Shown here: positions 8,210-15,906 of the stretch, piece after piece
Layout: each line of letters opens with the position of its first letter
Numbering within the stretch: position 1 is the first letter of the stretch
Source: Microbacterium gallinarum
GTDB lineage: Bacteria; Actinomycetota; Actinomycetes; Actinomycetales; Microbacteriaceae
NCBI RefSeq assembly: GCF_014837165.1
Contig: NZ_JACSPM010000002.1
Coordinates: 186,001-250,000, forward strand
Direction of reading: 5' to 3'
Length of the DNA stretch: 64,000 bases
The notes under the pieces: generated by a model
The model's database searches: none
Told to the model about the DNA's origin: nothing
Seen by the model: only the letters and a program-made list of their open reading frames with translations
Position numbers and translations under genes: made by a program

Positions 8210-9307
8210 TCAGCGCTCGGGCACACCGGTGACCGGCAGTCCGAGCCACTCCCCCAGCTCGTCGAGCTCCGCCCGCACCATGTCGTGCTCCTCGGTCTCG
8301 AACGGGAGGAATTCGTGGATCGCGTTGACCTGCAGCACGCCGTTCTTCCTGTCGGCCTCGGCATCCAGCATCCCGACGAATCGATCGCCCATCAGGATCG
8401 GATGCGCGAAGTATCCGTATCGGCGCTGCGCGGCGGGCTTGAACTGCTCGAGCACGTAGTCGAACTCGAATACCTCGCTCAGGCGCGGGCGGTCGGACAG
8501 CATGCTGTCGTACGGGTTGAGGAACGCGACGCGTCCGCCGTCGTCGTCGCCGTCGTCGTCGAGGGCGGCGAGCGCTGCCGGGTCCACGCGGAACCGCCAC
8601 TTGCTGCCCTCGACGGTCACGGGTTCGCCGGCCATCTCGATGAGCGACCACGGCGACTTCTGCTTGGCGAGCCCGGCCGCCTGCAGACGGCGCTCGGCGA
8701 GCAGCTCCGCCGCCTCACCCTCGCTGTACTCGGGCATGCCGGCCGGGTAGACACGCTCGGCGAGGTCCCAGCGGCGGTGCCTGCCGTCGCGTCCGACGAT
8801 GGCCACCTCGCCCTGCCGGGTGAGGAAGTCGAGCATGTGGGGCACCTGGTTGCGCCCGTACCAGCCGTCGGGAGCGCGATCCACCTGGGCGGTGTCGGGG
8901 ATGTCGCTCGTGAACAGCGGCCCCTCGGCGCGCAGGCGCGCGAGGACGTCGGCCCGGAAGGTCGCGTTCGCGTCGAGCCATTGCCGGCTGCTCTCGCGCC
9001 GCGGCCACGAGCGCATGGCGGGCAGCATGAGCGGCAGCAGGCTGAGCGGGCGGAACGCGCCGTCGAACTCGAACAGCAGCCGATCGAGCTCGACCGCCTT
9101 CTGCAGCTGACCCGCCTCGTAGGACCATCCGATGCGCGACCACAGCACGGTGTGCTCGCACGGCGTGATCACCGCAGTCGGGTCGATCTTGATGTAGCCG
9201 AGCTGTTCCGCGACCTCGACGACATCTCCTGGCCGATCGGCGTCGAGGAGCTGCGCGCGCACGATGATGCGGCGCGCTTCATCTTTCGTGAGGACGCGGG
9301 CGGTCAT
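8210..9307 (-). CDS. Winged helix DNA-binding domain-containing protein (YcaQ/AlkX-like, HTH_42)
   Basis: The 365-residue protein has the N-terminal LTKDEARRIIVRAQLLDADR, GYIKIDPTAVI and HTVLWSRIG, then AFRPLSLLPLML and the C-terminal FLNPYDSMLSDRPRLSEVFE, all landmarks of the YcaQ-like family (COG3214). Members include DNA glycosylases that unhook interstrand crosslinks and toxin-protecting AlkX enzymes. Whether this one is catalytic is unknown; I could not identify the QxQ/QxD catalytic pair with certainty. The ATG at 9307 shares a base with the stop of the upstream DUF2200 gene (TGATG), so the two are coupled. Confidence 0.85.
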   Translation of the reverse strand: MTARVLTKDEARRIIVRAQLLDADRPGDVVEVAEQLGYIKIDPTAVITPCEHTVLWSRIGWSYEAGQLQKAVELDRLLFEFDGAFRPLSLLPLMLPAMRSWPRRESSRQWLDANATFRADVLARLRAEGPLFTSDIPDTAQVDRAPDGWYGRNQVPHMLDFLTRQGEVAIVGRDGRHRRWDLAERVYPAGMPEYSEGEAAELLAERRLQAAGLAKQKSPWSLIEMAGEPVTVEGSKWRFRVDPAALAALDDDGDDDGGRVAFLNPYDSMLSDRPRLSEVFEFDYVLEQFKPAAQRRYGYFAHPILMGDRFVGMLDAEADRKNGVLQVNAIHEFLPFETEEHDMVRAELDELGEWLGLPVTGVPER

Positions 9308-9657
9308 CACGCCACCGGTTGCCGCAGGATCTTCTCCATCGCCTTGCCGCGTGCCAGCTCGTCGACGAGCTTGTCGAGGTAGCGGATCTGCTGCATGAGC
9401 GGCTCGTCGATCTCTTCGACGCGCATGCCGCAGATGACGCCGGTGATGCGCGAGGCGGCCGGGTTCATGCGCGCGGCCGCGAAGAACTCGTCCAGCGGGG
9501 TGCCGGCGTCGATGTGACCGCGCAGTTCGGACTCGTCGAAGCCCGTGAGCCATTCGATGATCTCGTCGAGTTCGGCGGTCGTCCGCCCCTTCCGCTCGAC
9601 CTTCGCGACGTAGAGCGGATAGAGCTTGGCGAAGCTCAGACCGTAGATCCGATGCAC
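9307..9657 (-). CDS. DUF2200 family protein
   Basis: Starting at a GTG at 9657 the product has 116 residues: [20 protein letters not shown], then [37 protein letters not shown] and [19 protein letters not shown]. These are the conserved DUF2200 segments, whose function is unknown. Longer in-frame readings to 9927 run into the NUDIX gene and carry no conserved sequence, so the short start is preferred despite a weak ribosome site. It is translationally coupled to the winged-helix gene downstream. Confidence 0.85.
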   Translation of the reverse strand: MHRIYGLSFAKLYPLYVAKVERKGRTTAELDEIIEWLTGFDESELRGHIDAGTPLDEFFAAARMNPAASRITGVICGMRVEEIDEPLMQQIRYLDKLVDELARGKAMEKILRQPVA

Positions 9658-9679
9658 GTGGGCCAGCGTAGACCCCGCG

Positions 9680-10429
9680 TCAGGACGCCGCTTCGGATTC
9701 GTCGAATCCCGGGCCGGTGAGCGGCAGCTCGCGGTTCCGATCCCACGGCTCGGTCCAGCCGAGGCGGTCGAAGAGCCCCTCGAGCACCATGCCCGTGAAG
9801 CCCCACACGAGGTGGTGCCCGTCGGCGTGCGGCACGAGGAAGCCCGGTCCGCGCCACACCTGGCCGTCGCGGCGGATGACGGTGGAGCCGCGGTTGGCCG
9901 GGTCGAGCAGGTCGGCGACGGGGGCACGGAAGACCGCGGAGGATTCGGCCTCGTCGACCACCCGGATGGGTGAGGGATGCCGCCACCAGCCCAGCACGGG
10001 CGTCACGAGGTGCTGCGAGTACGCGAGCGGGATGTCCTCGAGGGCGCCGAGCACCTCGACGCCGGCGGGGTCGATGCCGGTCTCTTCCCGCGCCTCGCGG
10101 AGGGCGGCGGCGATGGGCCCGTCGTCGGCCGGATCGACGCGACCGCCGGGGAACGCGACCTGGCCGGCGTGCGAGCGGAGCGTCGATGCGCGGGAGAGGA
10201 GCAGCACGTCGAGGTCGCGCGAGACGGCCCGCGCATCGGCGTCGTGATCGCTGAGGTGACCGTCGAGGATCCCGAACAGGATGAGCACCGCCGCGGGGCG
10301 CGCATCGCGCGTCGCTGCAAGCCCGGCGAACTGCCGAAACCCCTGATGACCGGGCCCGGAGGCGGCGACGTCTGCGACCAGTGCGGCCAGCTGCGAGCGG
10401 GCGCTTCCAGGGGTCGACTCGGCAGGCAT
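9680..10429 (-). CDS. NUDIX hydrolase, CoA-pyrophosphatase-like (NudL type)
   Basis: The 249-residue protein carries [20 protein letters not shown] followed by [10 protein letters not shown]. This is a Nudix box preceded by the SHxGQxxFPGG extension of CoA diphosphatases. The first box Glu is replaced by Asp. [15 protein letters not shown] and [16 protein letters not shown] complete the family pattern. The gene lies on the minus strand, 22 bp before the start of the DUF2200 gene, probably in one transcript. Confidence 0.88.
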   Translation of the reverse strand: MPAESTPGSARSQLAALVADVAASGPGHQGFRQFAGLAATRDARPAAVLILFGILDGHLSDHDADARAVSRDLDVLLLSRASTLRSHAGQVAFPGGRVDPADDGPIAAALREAREETGIDPAGVEVLGALEDIPLAYSQHLVTPVLGWWRHPSPIRVVDEAESSAVFRAPVADLLDPANRGSTVIRRDGQVWRGPGFLVPHADGHHLVWGFTGMVLEGLFDRLGWTEPWDRNRELPLTGPGFDESEAAS

Positions 10430-10481
10430 TCGTCCAGGTTAGCCGCGCCCTGCGACCCTCCGTCGGCCGGGGGCCTCCCAT

Positions 10482-10498
10482 GTAACGTTCAGGTAACG
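10482..10498. promoter_or_regulatory. GTAACG-N5-GTAACG direct repeat, candidate MtrA box
   Basis: GTAACG occurs at 10482-10487 and 10493-10498, an 11-bp spacing that puts both copies on one face of the helix. It lies about 110 bp upstream of the secreted lysozyme-like gene. The response regulator MtrA of corynebacteria and streptomycetes binds direct repeats of GTAAC-like half sites near cell-wall hydrolase genes. The link here is inference from sequence and target type. Confidence 0.5.
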
Positions 10499-10605
10499 CA
10501 CCGGAACCGTCCAGGGTGCCTGGGCAGACTCGGGGACTTGTGTCCGCCCGAACGGACCCTTCGCGTCGCGCTGTCGACGCTTCTGCCCCATACGAAACCG
10601 GTTTC

Positions 10606-11601
10606 ATGCGTTCGATCACGTCAGCCCATTCAGCCCGCCGCAACAGCCGCGCCGCCGCGCGACGCCTCCGCCGCCGACCCGTTCTGGCCGTCGCCGGCCT
10701 GTCGCTCGGCATGATCGTCGCGGCGGGGATGACCGTGACGACGCCGACCAGCCTGGCCGAGGCATCCGGCTCGACTCCCTCGTTCGCGCTCGCCTCGTTC
10801 ACCGCGCCGCAGCCGCTGGCCGCCGCGCCGTCTCCCGCTGAGGCCGAGGCGCTGTCCGCTGCGCGGGCGACCGTCGAGTCGGCGGATGCCTCGATCGCCG
10901 CGGCATCGCAGGTGACGACCGACATCACAGCCTCGAAGCTCGACATCGGAGACGCCGAGACCACCGTCGACACCGTCGAGCTCGCGGCAGCGGTCGAGCG
11001 TCTCGAAGGCGCCAAGGCGCTCCCGACGCTGATGCTGCCCTCGATCATCGAGGACGTCACCGTCCTGGCCGACGCCGTCGACGAGCGCGTCGCCGAACTG
11101 CGCGGCAAGCTCGACGCCGCCAAGGCGCTCAAGGCCAAGCAGGAGGCCGAGGCGAAGGCCAAGGCCGAGGCTGCGGCGAAGGCGGCCGCCGAGGCAGCCG
11201 CTGCCCGGGCCGCCGAGCAGGCGCAGTCGCAGTCCCCGTCTCAGCCGTCCGCTCCGGCCCCGGTGTTCGCCACCGGCGGTGCCGTCGGCGGCACCAGCCC
11301 GGCCGATGCGCAGGCGACCGCCCGCTCGATGCTCAGCCGCTACGGCTGGGGCGACGACCAGTTCGGCTGCCTCGTCTCACTGTGGAACAAGGAGTCCGGC
11401 TGGAACTACCGCGCGTACAACGCGAGCAGCGGCGCATTCGGGATCCCCCAGGCCCTGCCCGGAAGCAAGATGGGCAGCGCCGGCGCCGACTGGCAGACCA
11501 ACCCCGCCACCCAGATCGCGTGGGGTCTCGGCTACATCTCGGGTCGCTACGGCACCCCGTGCGGCGCGTGGGGTCACTCGCAGTCGGTCGGCTGGTACTG
11601 A
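10606..11601 (+). CDS. Secreted lysozyme-like (transglycosylase-type) domain protein
   Basis: The 331-residue protein begins with a basic segment and a hydrophobic stretch (RRPVLAVAGLSLGMIVAAGM), a signal peptide or N-terminal anchor. A long Ala/Lys/Glu-rich coiled coil fills residues ~85-205. A Pro/Ser/Gln linker leads to the C-terminal domain: MLSRYGWGDDQFGCLVSLWN, KESGWNYRAYNASSGAFGIP and QIAWGLGYISGRYGTPCGAW. This is the lysozyme-like fold of aggregation-promoting factors, with Glu in NKESGW as the likely catalytic acid. It probably remodels peptidoglycan outside the cell. The earlier ATG-frame extension to 10516 lacks signal-like sequence. Confidence 0.87.
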   Translation: MRSITSAHSARRNSRAAARRLRRRPVLAVAGLSLGMIVAAGMTVTTPTSLAEASGSTPSFALASFTAPQPLAAAPSPAEAEALSAARATVESADASIAAASQVTTDITASKLDIGDAETTVDTVELAAAVERLEGAKALPTLMLPSIIEDVTVLADAVDERVAELRGKLDAAKALKAKQEAEAKAKAEAAAKAAAEAAAARAAEQAQSQSPSQPSAPAPVFATGGAVGGTSPADAQATARSMLSRYGWGDDQFGCLVSLWNKESGWNYRAYNASSGAFGIPQALPGSKMGSAGADWQTNPATQIAWGLGYISGRYGTPCGAWGHSQSVGWY

Positions 11602-11626
11602 TCCAGCGCGGCACGATCTGACGCCA

Positions 11627-11664
11627 TCCGCCCTCTCCTCCCCAGCCGGGACGGAGGGGGCGGA
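11627..11664. terminator. Bidirectional hairpin terminator
   Basis: TCCGCCCTCTCC (11627-11638) and GGAGGGGGCGGA (11653-11664) pair over 12 positions with one G-T wobble. The hairpin sits between two convergent genes, the lysozyme-like gene and a GNAT gene, so it can serve both. Confidence 0.7.
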
Positions 11665-11667
11665 GTG

Positions 11668-12168
11668 CTATACGGACATGCTGAGGACGATCCGGCGGGC
11701 ACGGCCCTCGGGGTGATCGTCGTCGACGCGACGCATCCCGATCTTCTCGGCGACCCGCTCGGATGCGCGGTTGTCGGGGTGGACGATGGCGATCAGCTCC
11801 CGCACGTCGATGTGCTCGACTGCGAGGTCGCGGCACGCTGCGGCGGCCTCCGTGGCGATCCCGCGGCCCTGCCAGGCCGGGGTGACGTGGTATCCCACTT
11901 CGAGCTTGCTCGCGCCGTTCACCTCCTGCCACGTGAGGCCGCAGTCCCCGACGAACCCACCCTCGTGCGACTCGATGATCCACAGCCCGTAGCCGTGCTC
12001 GGCGTAGTTCCGCTGGTTCCACGCGATCCACGCCGCGGCCTCTTCGGGGGTCTTCGGCGCGGGGTAGAACCGCATGACCTCGGGGTCGCCCAGCAGTCCT
12101 GCCATCGCCTCGAGGTCCGTCGGCGCCATCTGGCGGAAGCGAAGTCTCGCCGTGTCACGGGGAAGCAC
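11668..12168 (-). CDS. GNAT family N-acetyltransferase (RimJ-like)
   Basis: The 166-residue protein starts at a GTG: LPRDTARLRFRQMAPTDLEA, the typical opening of RimJ/RimL-type acetyltransferases. Acetyl-CoA motif A appears as EVGYHVTPAWQGRGIATEAA, with the Q/RxxGxG/A signature, and ends with VHPDNRASERVAEKIGMRRV. The substrate is unknown; relatives act on ribosomal protein N-termini or on small molecules. Single gene, convergent with the lysozyme-like gene and separated from it by a hairpin. Confidence 0.88.
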   Translation of the reverse strand: MLPRDTARLRFRQMAPTDLEAMAGLLGDPEVMRFYPAPKTPEEAAAWIAWNQRNYAEHGYGLWIIESHEGGFVGDCGLTWQEVNGASKLEVGYHVTPAWQGRGIATEAAAACRDLAVEHIDVRELIAIVHPDNRASERVAEKIGMRRVDDDHPEGRARRIVLSMSV

Positions 12169-12299
12169 CCCAGCACGATAACGGACGCGCCGGCGCCACG
12201 ACGGAGGCTACTCGTAGCCTTGCATAGTTTCGATGCTCACTGCGTTCTGGGCGAGCAGTCTATCGTTCGAATGTCCGAGGGTACCGGTAGTTTCAGGGC

Positions 12300-13571
12300 A
12301 TGGACGACGACGCGGGTTGGGAGGGAGCCCCGATCCCGGACGCGCTCGACCGTGTCGTCGAGGTCGCCGACATGATGGCGGTCTTCGCGGCGCAGCGGCT
12401 GCTGCAAGTCAACGCGATGCGCCGCGAGGCGCTCGAAGACGCCGCCGTGCATGGGCGCGCATTGACCGACGTGATCGAGCGCGGGGTTCGCCTCGAACTC
12501 GCCGCCGGCCTGCGCATCACGGAGCACGCCGCCGGCGAGATGATCGCGCAGGCAGCGGCACTCGTGGAGCGCTATCCGGAAGTGCTCGATTCCCTCGGCG
12601 GCGCTCGGATGACCGAGCGGCACGCCGAGATCCTCGTCGACCTCATGGAAGAGGTCGAACCGGAACTGCGGGGCGACCTCGTGCCGCAGGCGATTCGACT
12701 CGCCGAGCATCACCCGGTCGGCTCCTTCCGCCGCAAGCTGCGGCGCCTGATAGACACCGTCCGCTCGGTCACGCTGGCCGAACGACACGAGGAGGCTCTC
12801 GCGCGTCGTCGGGTCGTCGTCGAACCCGCAGAGGATGCGATGGCGTGGCTGCATGCCTACCTTCCGGCCGTCGAGGCGCAGGCGATCTTCGGGCGCACGA
12901 CCGCTATGGCGAAGGCGATGATCACGAACGAGGAGGAGACGCGCACGCTCGATCAGGTGCGCGCCGACGTGCTGTGCGACCTCCTCATCGACGGCGACAC
13001 CGCGTCGCTCGACCGCGGTGCGCGGGGGATCCGCGCGAGCGTGGTCGTGACCGTGCCCGTCCTGGCGCTGCTCGCAGCCGACGACCGCGAGCGAGACGAT
13101 GCCGGCCTCGCTCCGGCATCGGTCGAGGGCGTCGGACCGATCCCGCTCGACCGCGCGCGTGAACTGTGCGGCGGTGACGGTGGCTGGATGCGCATCCTCA
13201 CCCACCCCGAGACCGGTGCCGTGCTGTCGGTCGGCCGCGAGCTGTATCGGCCTCCCGCGGCGCTGGCGATGCTGGTGAAGTGGCGCGCCGACCGCTGCAT
13301 GGCTCCCGGGTGCGGAATGCCGGCGTCAAGGTGCGAGATCGACCACACGCTGGCGTGGACCGACGGTGGCACGACCGGGCTCGACAACCTCGCCCCGATC
13401 TGCCGCGGGCATCATCGGGTCAAACATCACGGCAACTGGCAGGTGAGACAAGTGCCCGACAGCGGGGGCACTCTCGAGTGGACGTCCCCCGCGGGGCGAG
13501 AATACACGGTGAAGCCTGAGCGCCGGTATCCGATGTTCCATCCTTCGGCGGCTGCCGACGCCCCCTTCTGA
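12300..13571 (+). CDS. HNH endonuclease with DUF222 (13E12 repeat family)
   Basis: The 423-residue protein has an N-terminal DUF222 helical region (about residues 10-200) and a C-terminal HNH nuclease at about 330-380: CMAPGCGMPASRCEIDHTLA, then TGLDNLAPICRGHHRVKHHG. The two Cys pairs and the EIDH...N...HH residues for zinc and metal binding are all present. This family is amplified in Mycobacterium, Microbacterium and relatives; its role is not settled. A second, diverged copy is at 51080. It is flanked by unrelated genes and seems to be a stand-alone transcript. Confidence 0.9.
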   Translation: MDDDAGWEGAPIPDALDRVVEVADMMAVFAAQRLLQVNAMRREALEDAAVHGRALTDVIERGVRLELAAGLRITEHAAGEMIAQAAALVERYPEVLDSLGGARMTERHAEILVDLMEEVEPELRGDLVPQAIRLAEHHPVGSFRRKLRRLIDTVRSVTLAERHEEALARRRVVVEPAEDAMAWLHAYLPAVEAQAIFGRTTAMAKAMITNEEETRTLDQVRADVLCDLLIDGDTASLDRGARGIRASVVVTVPVLALLAADDRERDDAGLAPASVEGVGPIPLDRARELCGGDGGWMRILTHPETGAVLSVGRELYRPPAALAMLVKWRADRCMAPGCGMPASRCEIDHTLAWTDGGTTGLDNLAPICRGHHRVKHHGNWQVRQVPDSGGTLEWTSPAGREYTVKPERRYPMFHPSAAADAPF

Positions 13572-13654
13572 GCCCGGTGACCGGAGGGCCCGCGCCTGTC
13601 AGAGCGACGGCGGCTTCGAACGACGGTCACCTCCGCGACCCTCAGCGCACGCGG

Positions 13655-14130
13655 TCAGCCGCGATCCTCCTCGTCGTGCCCCACGGCGTGAGTCCACAGG
13701 TCGTGCAGCCGCGCGTTGGCGTCGCGCGGCACCCGGTTGCCCGAGCGGAACTGGAACCGCCAGGCGATCTGGGCACGACGACCTCGAGCAGTTCGCGCGG
13801 GATGCGGTCGGCCTAGATCACCAGCGAGTCGAACGCCACATCGACGAAGCTCGCCCGACGGCGCGGGTCGGCGAAGTGCACGTCCTCGTAGGTGTCGGTG
13901 AGCACCGTGCCGTGGCCGATGATCCCGTACGACCCACCCTGGCGCAGCAGCCAGGCATCCGTCCCGGGCGCGACGGTACGGCGCGCTCCGACCGACCACT
14001 GGGTGACGAACGGCTCACCGCTCGCGACGACCGCCATGACGGCGGCGTACGATCCCGGCCATTCGTCCCACAGGCTAGGGTTCCAGCCCATGATGAGGCC
14101 TTCGCCGATCGGGCCCGGGGTCGCTCCCAT
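13655..14130 (-). pseudogene. Decayed gene for a small EVE/PUA-like protein
   Basis: The reading from 14130 (or the better-spaced ATG at 14091) gives MGWNPSLWDEWPGSYAAV, then FVTQWSVGARRTVAPGTDAW and GIIGHGTVLTD. It then meets TAG at 13813-13815. Past the stop the same frame still reads ADRIPRELLEVVVP, then needs a one-base shift near 13768 to continue QIAWRFQFRSGNRVPRDANA and finish at TGA 13655. A stop plus a frameshift, with recognisable sequence on both sides, indicates a recently inactivated gene. N-terminal resemblance to EVE-like modified-base readers is from memory and tentative. Confidence 0.7.
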
Positions 14131-14170
14131 GCGCCGACCCTACCTACGCGCCCAGCGGCAGGCGCCCCCT

Positions 14171-14992
14171 TTACAACCCCGTCATCGCCGCACTCTCATC
14201 CCACAGCCGCTTCGCGAGCGCGGGGTCGTCCGCCGCCGCCGCCGTGCGCCGGATGCGGTTCTTCGCGTAGTACGCGCCCGGTTGCCAGTCGACGCCGGGC
14301 TTGCCGAGCGCGAGCCACGTGAGCCGAGAGGCGCCGACGTCGTTGGAATCGAGCAGCGGCTTCGTCAGGCGACTCGTGTAGAACCAGCGGTAGACCCCGC
14401 GTGACGTGCCGCCGAACGCGCTGCCGATGAATCCGGGATGGAACGCCACCGCCTGGATGCCCTGCTCGCCGAACCGGCGGTGCAGCTCCTTCGTGAACAG
14501 CAGGTTCTCGAGCTTGGAGTTCCCGTACGCCGCGCCGGCCGAGTAACGGCGCTCGCCCTGGAGGTCGTCGATGTCGAAGCGTGCGAACGTGCGCGACGCC
14601 TCGCTCGCCGTCTGGATCACCGACGCCCCACTCTCGCGGAGCCGGTCGAGCAGCAGGTTCGTGAGCAGGAACCCGGCGAGGTGGTTCATCTGGAACGTCT
14701 GCTCGAACCCGTCGACGGTGAGGCGGCGTCGCCCCATGATGCCGCCGGCGTTGTTGGCCAGCACGCCGATCCGCGGGTACCGCTCGAGCAGGGTCGCGGC
14801 GAGCGCGCGTACCTGTTCGAGCTCGGCGAAGTCGGCGACGTGTCCGTCGACGCCGAGCGATCCTGCGACGGCCCGGGTCTTCTCCGGACTGCGGCCGACG
14901 ACGACCACGCGCTCGCCCGCCTCGTGCAGCTGCCGGGCGGCGGCGGCGCCGATCCCGTCGCTGGCCCCGGTGATGACGATGGTGCGTGGCAC
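14171..14992 (-). CDS. SDR family NAD(P)-dependent oxidoreductase
   Basis: The 273-residue protein has the classic short-chain dehydrogenase elements: cofactor motif TGASDGIG at residues 8-15, NNAG at about 80-83, catalytic Ser in VIQTASEAS, and the Tyr/Lys pair in YGNSK. FHPGFIGSAFGG follows. The overall form matches retinol-dehydrogenase/WW-oxidoreductase-like SDRs. It reads away from msrB and begins about 106 bp before the small acidic gene on the other strand. Substrate unknown. Confidence 0.9.
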   Translation of the reverse strand: MPRTIVITGASDGIGAAAARQLHEAGERVVVVGRSPEKTRAVAGSLGVDGHVADFAELEQVRALAATLLERYPRIGVLANNAGGIMGRRRLTVDGFEQTFQMNHLAGFLLTNLLLDRLRESGASVIQTASEASRTFARFDIDDLQGERRYSAGAAYGNSKLENLLFTKELHRRFGEQGIQAVAFHPGFIGSAFGGTSRGVYRWFYTSRLTKPLLDSNDVGASRLTWLALGKPGVDWQPGAYYAKNRIRRTAAAADDPALAKRLWDESAAMTGL

Positions 14993-15097
14993 GTGGCCTC
15001 CTCGGTCGTCCGTTCAGGCTAGTCCCGTGCTGCGGTGTGCCCGCCTGACCGGGTCAACCCCCTTCACAGCGCTGTGCGGGTCGCGTCGGATGGAGTC

Positions 15098-15247
15098 ATG
15101 ACGGATGCCAGCCTGCCGCCCGACGAACCCGGCCCCGAGCCCGACACGACCGACGCCGCCGAGGCGGATGACATCGATGACGAGCTCGATGCCGAGGACG
15201 CCCCGGCGATGATCGAGGAGGACCGGGTCGAGGAGACTCCGGCCTGA
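15098..15247 (+). CDS. Small acidic hypothetical protein (49 residues)
   Basis: From the ATG at 15098 with GGAG 6 nt upstream the protein reads [20 protein letters not shown], then [20 protein letters not shown]. About 40% of residues are Asp or Glu and there is no Cys, Trp, Tyr, Phe or Lys, so it is likely disordered. It ends 23 bp before the conserved module that precedes msrB. I do not recognise it. Genuine translation is likely from the ribosome site and the proper stop, but not certain. Confidence 0.55.
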   Translation: MTDASLPPDEPGPEPDTTDAAEADDIDDELDAEDAPAMIEEDRVEETPA

Positions 15248-15270
15248 CGACCCAGTCGAGCGCCTTCGCC

Positions 15271-15348
15271 GAACTCCTAGCCCGCTCCCAGGTTCACGGG
15301 ACCAAACCGGCCGCCGCCGCGGTTCTTCTCAGTGACGCCGCAGCCAGC
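15271..15348 (+). promoter_or_regulatory. Conserved upstream module of msrB, near-copy of the msrA module
   Basis: This 78-nt stretch matches 16918-16996 in four invariant blocks at matching spacing: GAACTC, GCCCGCTCCCAGG, GGGACCAAA and TGACGCCGCAGCCAGC. GGGAC (15298-15302) and GTT (15322-15324) are 19 nt apart, which fits a SigR/SigH-type ECF promoter. UCCC/GGGA and AACCG/CGGUU could also pair in RNA. It ends 24 nt before the msrB start. Confidence 0.75.
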
Positions 15349-15372
15349 GACGCCGTAGCGAAGGGAACACCC

Positions 15373-15840
15373 ATGAGCGCCGATGACTATCGCAAGACCC
15401 CCGAGGCCCTGACCGGCCTCACCGACACGCAGTACCGCGTGACGCAGAGCGACGCGACCGAGCCGCCGTTCCGCAACGCCTATTGGAACAACCACGATCC
15501 CGGCATCTACGTCGACGTGGTCTCGGGTCAGCCGCTGTTCTCGTCGACCGACAAGTACGACAGCGGAACCGGCTGGCCGAGCTTCACGCGGCCCATCGAG
15601 CCCGATGCCGTGACGACGAAGACCGACCGCTCGCTGTGGATGACGCGCACCGAGGCCAGATCCTCCGGCGCCGACAGCCACCTCGGCCACGTCTTCGACG
15701 ACGGACCGCGGGATGCCGGTGGCCTGCGGTACTGCATGAATTCAGCCGCACTCCGGTTCATCCCGGTGGCTGAGCTCGCCGCGCAGGGTTATGCGGAGTA
15801 CCTGCACCTGTTCGAGGAGGCGCAGGACCCGAACGCCTGA
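15373..15840 (+). CDS. msrB: Peptide-methionine (R)-S-oxide reductase MsrB
   Basis: The 155-residue enzyme reduces the R isomer of methionine sulfoxide in proteins or free form. Family landmarks are [44 protein letters not shown] and [11 protein letters not shown], where the Cys is catalytic. The usual pair of CxxC zinc sites is missing: the first is replaced by [10 protein letters not shown], so this is a non-zinc MsrB. AAGGGAACACCC precedes the ATG. An ECF-like promoter/leader module shared with msrA lies upstream, and a strong hairpin follows. Confidence 0.95.
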   Translation: MSADDYRKTPEALTGLTDTQYRVTQSDATEPPFRNAYWNNHDPGIYVDVVSGQPLFSSTDKYDSGTGWPSFTRPIEPDAVTTKTDRSLWMTRTEARSSGADSHLGHVFDDGPRDAGGLRYCMNSAALRFIPVAELAAQGYAEYLHLFEEAQDPNA

Positions 15841-15858
15841 CGGACACCGATGCCGCAC

Positions 15859-15893
15859 GCGAAGCCCGGCAGCCCTGCGCGGCCGGGCTTCGC
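15859..15893. terminator. Bidirectional hairpin terminator after msrB
   Basis: GCGAAGCCCGGC (15859-15870) and GCCGGGCTTCGC (15882-15893) pair perfectly over 12 bp around an 11-nt loop. It lies between msrB and the convergent oxidoreductase gene and can serve both. Confidence 0.8.
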
Positions 15894-15906
15894 CGCCCGA
15901 CGAACC

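Noticed and set aside
10499..10605. Possible ydaO/c-di-AMP riboswitch before the lysozyme-like gene
   Set aside because: Such switches precede many actinobacterial cell-wall hydrolase genes, but I could not find the conserved paired core here.
12180..12299. LexA/SOS box before the first DUF222-HNH gene
   Set aside because: Only a half-like CGTTCGA is present; the full TCGAAC-N4-GTTCGA form is missing.
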